A DNA stretch of 64,000 nt from Lindgomyces ingoldianus (Eukaryota > Ascomycota > Dothideomycetes > Pleosporales > Lindgomycetaceae), in contig NW_022985171.1 of assembly GCF_010093535.1 (NCBI RefSeq), positions 1,568,364 through 1,632,363 of the forward strand, given 5' to 3'. Made by a program: the position numbers and the translations under genes. The notes under the pieces were generated by a model. It worked only from the letters and a program-made list of their open reading frames with translations, ran no database searches and was not told the origin of the DNA. Below, in pieces: positions 58,265 to 64,000 of this stretch (its first letter is position 1; each line of letters begins with the position of its first letter).

Positions 58265-58537
58265 TGTAACGATCCTCATGAATCGTTCCATCTCGGATGG
58301 CCCGGAAGGCCCCCGTATCGGCCCCGACCTCGACCTGGCCCCGACCCCTGCTGTTACCCCTATTCCCTCATGTATTTAGTCGCACCTCGCCCCTGTAGCT
58401 AGCTCGGTAGTTTTCTGATATCCTACGTACAAGGCCTATAGGTGTCATTGGTATTCCCAGGTCTCTGAGTCCCCACGCACTCCCATATGCCTCTGAGTGG
58501 ATTCATACCGCATTCGGACCCATTGTCTTGCCTGCGC
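58265..58537. mobile_element. GC-rich LTR-like sequence interrupting the copia 3' LTR
   Basis: Starts TGTAACGATCC at the break in the copia LTR and contains the hairpin AACGAT...ATCGTT. It reaches GGTGTCA followed by TTGGTATTCCCAGG at ~58,441-58,461, which looks like an LTR end and a tRNA primer site. This suggests a younger, unmutated LTR retrotransposon whose body lies in the adjacent gap. No matching right end is seen, so this is tentative. Confidence 0.4.
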
Positions 58538-59387
58538 NNNNNNNNNNNNNNNNNNNNNNNNNNNNNNNNNNNNNNNNNNNNNNNNNNNNNNNNNNNNNNN
58601 NNNNNNNNNNNNNNNNNNNNNNNNNNNNNNNNNNNNNNNNNNNNNNNNNNNNNNNNNNNNNNNNNNNNNNNNNNNNNNNNNNNNNNNNNNNNNNNNNNNN
58701 NNNNNNNNNNNNNNNNNNNNNNNNNNNNNNNNNNNNNNNNNNNNNNNNNNNNNNNNNNNNNNNNNNNNNNNNNNNNNNNNNNNNNNNNNNNNNNNNNNNN
58801 NNNNNNNNNNNNNNNNNNNNNNNNNNNNNNNNNNNNNNNNNNNNNNNNNNNNNNNNNNNNNNNNNNNNNNNNNNNNNNNNNNNNNNNNNNNNNNNNNNNN
58901 NNNNNNNNNNNNNNNNNNNNNNNNNNNNNNNNNNNNNNNNNNNNNNNNNNNNNNNNNNNNNNNNNNNNNNNNNNNNNNNNNNNNNNNNNNNNNNNNNNNN
59001 NNNNNNNNNNNNNNNNNNNNNNNNNNNNNNNNNNNNNNNNNNNNNNNNNNNNNNNNNNNNNNNNNNNNNNNNNNNNNNNNNNNNNNNNNNNNNNNNNNNN
59101 NNNNNNNNNNNNNNNNNNNNNNNNNNNNNNNNNNNNNNNNNNNNNNNNNNNNNNNNNNNNNNNNNNNNNNNNNNNNNNNNNNNNNNNNNNNNNNNNNNNN
59201 NNNNNNNNNNNNNNNNNNNNNNNNNNNNNNNNNNNNNNNNNNNNNNNNNNNNNNNNNNNNNNNNNNNNNNNNNNNNNNNNNNNNNNNNNNNNNNNNNNNN
59301 NNNNNNNNNNNNNNNNNNNNNNNNNNNNNNNNNNNNNNNNNNNNNNNNNNNNNNNNNNNNNNNNNNNNNNNNNNNNNNNNNNNNNNN
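58538..59387. other. Assembly gap (850 N)
   Basis: Run of N within GC-rich sequence. Open frames crossing it are artefacts. Confidence 0.95.
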
Positions 59388-59769
59388 TACCTCTGCCTCC
59401 AACCCTAAGGTTTACTCTCGTTACCCCCCCTATCCTGCATTCCCTCTCTGTGACCTGTGTTTCCTGCTCGATACCTCTCACATTGTAAACCTTCACATAT
59501 CCCCTTGGGATGAGCAGTCCGCGCAGCGCAGCTAGAGGAGGCTTGACCCCATCAATTTTAATGGCAACAACGCTTGCTACAAAACAAGCTAAGTTAAACA
59601 AGCCTAGGTATCGCAACTAACAGGAGATGCAGGTACTCCTCATCCTTGATCGTCAGCTTGCGAGCCGCCCATCCACCGAGCCGCCCATGCCCCGTCATTG
59701 ATCCGAGCCCTCACCGGCTACTTTGCGTACGCGCACCGATTGAGCGTTCAAGCTCTCGAGCGGATACAG
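59388..59769. other. GC-normal sequence, no gene recognised
   Basis: Unmutated DNA right of the gap. A minus-strand frame beginning at 59,616 (MRYLGLFNLACFVASVVAIK) has a hydrophobic start and runs into the gap, but I see no family signal and treat it as unsupported. Confidence 0.4.
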
Positions 59770-59824
59770 TGGTGGTGGTGGTGGTGGTGGTGGTGGTGGT
59801 GGTCGTCGTCGTCGTCGTGGTGGT
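59770..59824 (+). repeat. (TGG)n/(TCG)n microsatellite
   Basis: About ten GGT/TGG triplets followed by about five CGT triplets and two more TGG. Confidence 0.95.
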
Positions 59825-59850
59825 TGAATGCAGGATTGTTGTCAGCTGCA

Positions 59851-59954
59851 CTAGCGCTAAGAACCTTGTGTTTTAGCGCGAAACACCTTCTGTTTTAGCG
59901 CGAAACATCTCCTGTTTTAGCGCAAAGCACCTCCTGTTTTAGCGAGAAGTGCAG
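59851..59954 (+). repeat. 22-bp tandem repeat, ~4 copies
   Basis: The unit TTTTAGCGCGAAACACCTCC plus TG is repeated at 59,871, 59,893, 59,915 and 59,937 (partial), with a diverged copy before it. Confidence 0.9.
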
Positions 59955-59989
59955 CACAGACAGCTTTGTAATGCAACTGCTATTGAGCT

Positions 59990-60290
59990 CTGGGTGGCTT
60001 TGGGCAGTACCTGGGAAGCCTCCGGGCCGTATCCGGATCGCCTCCGGGCCTCCTGGATGGCTTTGGGCTACACCTGGTTTGCCTCCAGGCCGTATCCAGA
60101 TGGCCTATAGGCCTGCAATTGCCTGCTGGCTTTGCGAAGTTGCATTACTGCCAGATGGTCTTCGGGCCGTATCCGAATGGCTGTCGGCCTATACCTAGAT
60201 GGCTTTGGACCGCACCTGGTTTGCCTCCGGGCCGTATCTAGATCGCCTTCAGGCCTCCTAGATAGCTTTAGGCTACATCTAGTTTGCTAG
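59990..60290 (+). repeat. GC-rich direct repeats (63-bp unit, two main copies plus partial ones)
   Basis: A 63-base block at 60,018-60,080 (GCCTCCGGGCCGTATCCGGA...) recurs at 60,223-60,285 with the C-to-T changes expected from RIP. Partial units (TGGCTTTGGGC, GGGCCGTATCC) lie between. The open frame across it is repeat-derived. Confidence 0.85.
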
Positions 60291-61250
60291 CAAACTATGC
60301 AAGGTTTAGCAACTAAATTTTTTTAAACTAACCTTAGCTACCTCTTTCTAAAGGCTTAAGACGCGCCCTAAGAAGAAGGGGGATAAGTAGACTATCCCTA
60401 CTATTAGCCCTATCCTATAAGCTACTACCTACCTTGGCGAAGGCAGGTAAGAAGGAAGGGTGGGACATAGAGGTTCCTCCTTAGGGAGATCTCCTATTAA
60501 AGTCAACTTAGTCGCACCAGTACTAGACAGCGTACAGGCTGTTACTAGATAGCCTACAGGCCCTACTAGATTGTAGTTGCTTTAAGCTGCAGCTTGCAAT
60601 TACACTAAGCTGCAGCTCCACTGCACAGAGATTTAGACAACATTAGACAGGCCACGCCTAATTAAGTCTAGTTGCATGTACAGCATTACTGCCTAGTGCC
60701 ATCGCATATGCCTTTGTGTATTCTAGCAAAGCAATGCCTTGCAGTTCTTGCTAAGCCCGCCAGCTTGTGCAACCTCCTGTGCCGTACAGCCCCTATAGCA
60801 ATGCTCACCAGCCCAGGAGCTTATAGCTGTGGCAATGTACGCCCTCACAATAAGCTTAACACCTTATTTGTAAGGATGTAAAGCGCTTAATCCCTGCTTT
60901 GCATAGTCGCGCTAGAAGTTAAGCCTAACGTCCCTTAATTACACGTATCTAGCACTGTCGCTGCGAGGTCTGGCCACCTTGTGGTAGCAGTGCAGAGCCG
61001 CGACACCAGGTTGCTGTGTCTACCTGTTATGTCGCTAGCCTACATAGTTAGCATCCTGTCCTACCTATAACGTTTGTGTTGTTATCTATCTCCTTTAGCT
61101 CCTTTAACAATTAACCTCTAGCTAGAAGAGCTCTTAATGTTAAATTTAGGCTTGCCACTGTAAGGCTGTCTAGCTCCATGCGCTTACCAAGCACGTGCCG
61201 TACGAGCTAAGTACGCCTAGCGTCCTGCTATCCATGCGATAGCTCTCTGC
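60291..61250. other. Mosaic intergenic DNA
   Basis: Alternation of RIP-mutated and GC-normal patches. No gene is supported; a 69-codon frame at 60,672-60,881 has no recognisable features. No rRNA or tRNA found. Confidence 0.4.
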
Positions 61251-61514
61251 CTAATATGGTATGCCAGAGAGGTGGGGAAACACGCGTACAGCTTGGGGAG
61301 CTGTCACCCACGCTCGCACCTGACTACCAGCATGGCAATGCTCCCAGCGAATAGCAACTCCCCTCAAGCATTTCACGTACAGAGAAAGAACTGGCGGAAC
61401 ACCGCCCAGTTCGGCATCTGATTGCTGTAACCATACACTAGGGCCCATGCGGGCTTTGCATGGTATCTTCAAACGCTCAGCGCGCGGAGATAGCCCGGTG
61501 CGGGAACGGTACAT
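61251..61514 (-). CDS. Small hypothetical open frame (87 codons)
   Basis: Minus-strand frame opening MYRSRTGLSPRAERLKIPCK and containing GGVPPVLSLYVKCLRG. The base composition is normal in a neighbourhood of mutated repeats, which is why it is listed. I do not recognise a domain, there is no obvious promoter, and the frame may be a by-product of an unmutated, possibly non-coding, conserved segment. Confidence 0.25.
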   Translation of the reverse strand: MYRSRTGLSPRAERLKIPCKARMGPSVWLQQSDAELGGVPPVLSLYVKCLRGVAIRWEHCHAGSQVRAWVTAPQAVRVFPHLSGIPY

Positions 61515-61711
61515 CTATGGATGCCCTCTAATGCCTGCGGGTATTAACTACCTTAGGACCTTTAAAAGCAGACCTTAACTAAATAGTAAAAATGTAAAGT
61601 CGCAATCTTAGGTTGCTTATATTTAAGCAGGCTGTTTAATTATGGGCCATCTGCTTTATCTAGCCTCTAAAGGTCTACCAGGCTTGACCTAAAGCACCTA
61701 GTTGCACTTCT
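61515..61711. other. Short AT-richer stretch before the LTR
   Basis: No gene seen. The sequence changes at 61,712 to the LTR start. Confidence 0.4.
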
Positions 61712-61954
61712 TGTAAGGCCGGATGTCCCAGAACGGGCCAGTATGGCCTCACCTGACCTGTTTGGAGGTCGTATGACCTGTGCTTCGTATATAAGCATGA
61801 ATCCTGACAAGCGAAGCTTAGCAGCAATTTGTCTCTCTTACAATACACTCCTATCTTTCTCTAAAAGCTTGCTCTTAGTGCTATCTGTGCTATTTACTAT
61901 CCCATCTTTACATTTAAATCGCTCTACAAGCCAGCATACCGCTCAAGGGCAACA
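61712..61954 (+). repeat. 5' LTR (243 bp), unmutated
   Basis: TGTAAGGCCGGATGTCCC...GGGCAACA. Contains a TATA-like CGTATATAAGC at ~61,786. The solo LTR at 36,711-36,953 is a second copy. Confidence 0.85.
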
Positions 61955-64000
61955 TTCCTACGTAATAGTGTCAAAGCAAAACGCTAGGGGAGAATTAGAT
62001 GCAACTAGCGCTTAAAGATTACCTAAGAAGCTAGCTAAAACTGCTGCTCCTAGTAATACTTAACTAGAGTTAACACTAACGCAGGGAGGAACAGAGTAAG
62101 AGATAAGTAAAAGGGACAATAGAAATCCCTATAGATTAGGCTTATTAAGCCATCCAGAAGGCGTTTAGGGCCCAGAAGGGGTCGGAAGGGCCAGTGCGGG
62201 ACTAAGCGACGCACAGTCCACCCCCGCGAATCAGGCTTTAACAGAAGCCTGCGCCTAGCTGCAAGAGCAGCAGGAAGCGCAAGAACTAGCTAGGATAATA
62301 GAAATCTGTTATTAATTTAAGGCAGGCAATATAAACGCGCTTAACAAGTTGCTAACTAAGGCATTAAACGTTATTATACTAAAACCTACTTAAAACTAAG
62401 TAAACCTACCGCGTCCTAAACTGCCGCACTAATACAAAAAAAAAAACAGGGCGGACTACAACTAGTAGTGTAGGAATAATAAGGACTATTACTAAAAGAG
62501 TCTATTAAGCTTTACTTAGGAATTGCAGAAGATCTCTTTTAGCCTATAATACATTAATAAGACACTATAATTACTATAAGAGACACACTGCACTTATTTA
62601 AAGCTTATTAACCTATTATAGTTACTAACATAGCAAGATCTTAAAAATAAGATGCTTAATGTATTAAGTACCCTAGCAGAACAAAAAAGGGTAGCTTATA
62701 ATGCTATAAAGAACTACAAATAACAACTTAACTAGTCCTTAACTAAACTTTTAGCCTACCTTAAGCTATTATAGACTAAAGTTAATAAGAAGAGCCTAGA
62801 AAGAATAATAGTAGACTTTAGTAGCGCGCTATCTAACAAGATTAAGCGTAATCTAACGTATATCCTACAAAGTAAGCAAGAGACGCTAGCTTAGGTAGAA
62901 GAGCAAAGCAACATATCCTACTGCCGCCTGCAGAAGGGAAAAGGGCTAAAGTTAAAAAAGAAAAGAACACAAAAGCGTTCTACCTTACCTCTAGCTAATA
63001 AGGACTTAAAGAAGCCTAAAAAAGAACAAAGAAAGCCTCTAAGCTAAAAAAGGGCTAAAAAAAAGTAAAAATCTAATAAGATAGAGGTTACTTACTAGAA
63101 TTATAAGCAGCTAGGTTATATTTCCCTAGATTGTCCTATAAAGGACAAAGACAAAGACAAGTCTAATAAGAATAAGTAGAAAAGAAAAAGGCAAAGCTAG
63201 AAAAACTAAGCTTCTTTTTTTTTAGCCTATATTACTTTAGTAAGTAATAAAAAGGAGCTTAGAAACCTTTAAAACTTGTTATACCTAAAGAGGTTAACTT
63301 TATTATTAGTAATAGTAAGTATAAAGTTATTAAAAGACCTTTAGGCTATAGTAGACAAAGAAGCTAAATTAAACATCCTGTCTACTATAATAGCTAAGGA
63401 GCAGGATCTTAAGATTAAGCCCCTACTAGGTGTCTTTCTAAAGGCACCTAATAGATTAGACTTTACTGTCTACAGCTTTACAGTTATAAATGTAAAGATT
63501 ATAGACTTCTAAGGAAGAGTCTAGACTTATAAGGTGCTGTTTATAGTAACAGACCTAAAGGGACCCCTAATATATTTAGGTTTACCTTAGATTAATTAGT
63601 TTAATCTAAAGCTAAACTTTTATACAAAACATATGTTATTTAAGGGCGTAAAGGACTATAGTGTGCTAAAGTACGCTAAGGTGGCCTTAGAAGACGCAGT
63701 AGAGTTTAAGCAAACTATGTAGAGTCCTAATACAGATGTCTACGTCTGCAGCGTGCTGTCTAATAACACTAAAGATTCTTTAAGACCTATAAAGCTTAAG
63801 TTAAGACTAGAGTATAAAAAATATGCAAACGTAGTTAAGTCTAATAAGATGTTAGAAGTACTACTGCATAGCCTACAGAATCTAGCTATTAAGCTAGAGG
63901 AAGGGACAAAGCTTTCTTACTAACTACTATATAACTTGTTAGAGTATAAGTTACAGCATCTCTGCAAATATATTAATAATTATTTATAAAAAAGGTAGAT
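61712..64000 (+). mobile_element. LTR retrotransposon (Ty3/gypsy-like), 5' part; continues beyond window
   Basis: The 5' LTR at 61,712-61,954 is followed by a degraded gag-pol. At 63,087-63,136 a zinc knuckle is readable through mutated codons (Y-x-N-Y-K-QLGYISLDCP, originally CxNCxxLGHxxxxCP). Around 63,545-63,610 DLKGPLIYLGLP precedes N-FNLKLN, resembling the gypsy protease end (ILGLxWLxxxNP). RT would lie outside the window. RIP stops abound from ~62,300 on, whereas the LTR and ~62,140-62,240 are unmutated. Confidence 0.75.

Noticed and set aside
58423..59616. Several 300-400-codon open frames on both strands
   Set aside because: All cross the 850-N gap and have no support outside it.
59646..60198. 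Frames rich in Val/Trp or in repeated Pro-Gly-Arg motifs
   Set aside because: They are translations of the (TGG)n microsatellite and the GC-rich direct repeats.
61712..61954. Open frame of ~90 codons starting at 61,743
   Set aside because: It lies mostly in the LTR and is open only because the LTR escaped mutation.

Overview
This window is nuclear DNA of a filamentous ascomycete (Pezizomycotina). Four things support that: genes with many 50-70 nt GT-AG introns, a highly reducing polyketide synthase (HR-PKS) cluster, Fot1/pogo, Ty1/copia and Ty3/gypsy elements, and massive repeat-induced point mutation (RIP) of those repeats. I cannot name the species.

Layout. 1-16,017 is RIP-degraded repeat DNA. 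It holds a long-TIR element (1-2937), minisatellites, and a copia element (5080-16,017, TSD ATCTT) with a gypsy chromovirus inserted inside it and an assembly gap. 16,556-36,015 is an island of normal base composition with six intact intron-containing genes: a cytochrome P450 (minus strand), then on the plus strand a BBE-like FAD oxidoreductase, a short-chain dehydrogenase, a seven-TM fungal-rhodopsin-type membrane protein, an O-methyltransferase, and a complete HR-PKS (KS-AT-DH-cMT-ER-KR-ACP, about 2634 aa). 36,711-58,264 is a nest of transposons: a solo LTR, a Fot1 element carrying a gypsy insertion (TSD CTACT) and two further Fot1 insertions (one of which carries a third), a reverse gypsy relic, and a second copia copy. 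58,265-61,711 is a GC-richer mosaic of LTR-like sequence, a gap and short repeats. 61,712-64,000 is the start of another LTR retrotransposon that runs off the window.

How the genes may work together (inference). The PKS builds a reduced, possibly C-methylated chain and has no C-terminal releasing domain. The P450, SDR and FAD oxidoreductase would oxidise the chain and the OMT would cap a hydroxyl. HR-PKS + OMT + dehydrogenase + BBE-like FAD oxidase + P450 is the enzyme set known from the solanapyrone (sol) clusters, where release occurs by alpha-pyrone formation. The membrane protein is extra, and no cluster transcription factor is visible.

Two features of the mutated DNA stand out. C-to-T change is almost confined to C preceded by a pyrimidine (YCA, YCG), so TCA/CCA/TGA/TGG are nearly absent from the repeats. 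The outer ends of the repeats, and short patches at the start of gag, escaped mutation.
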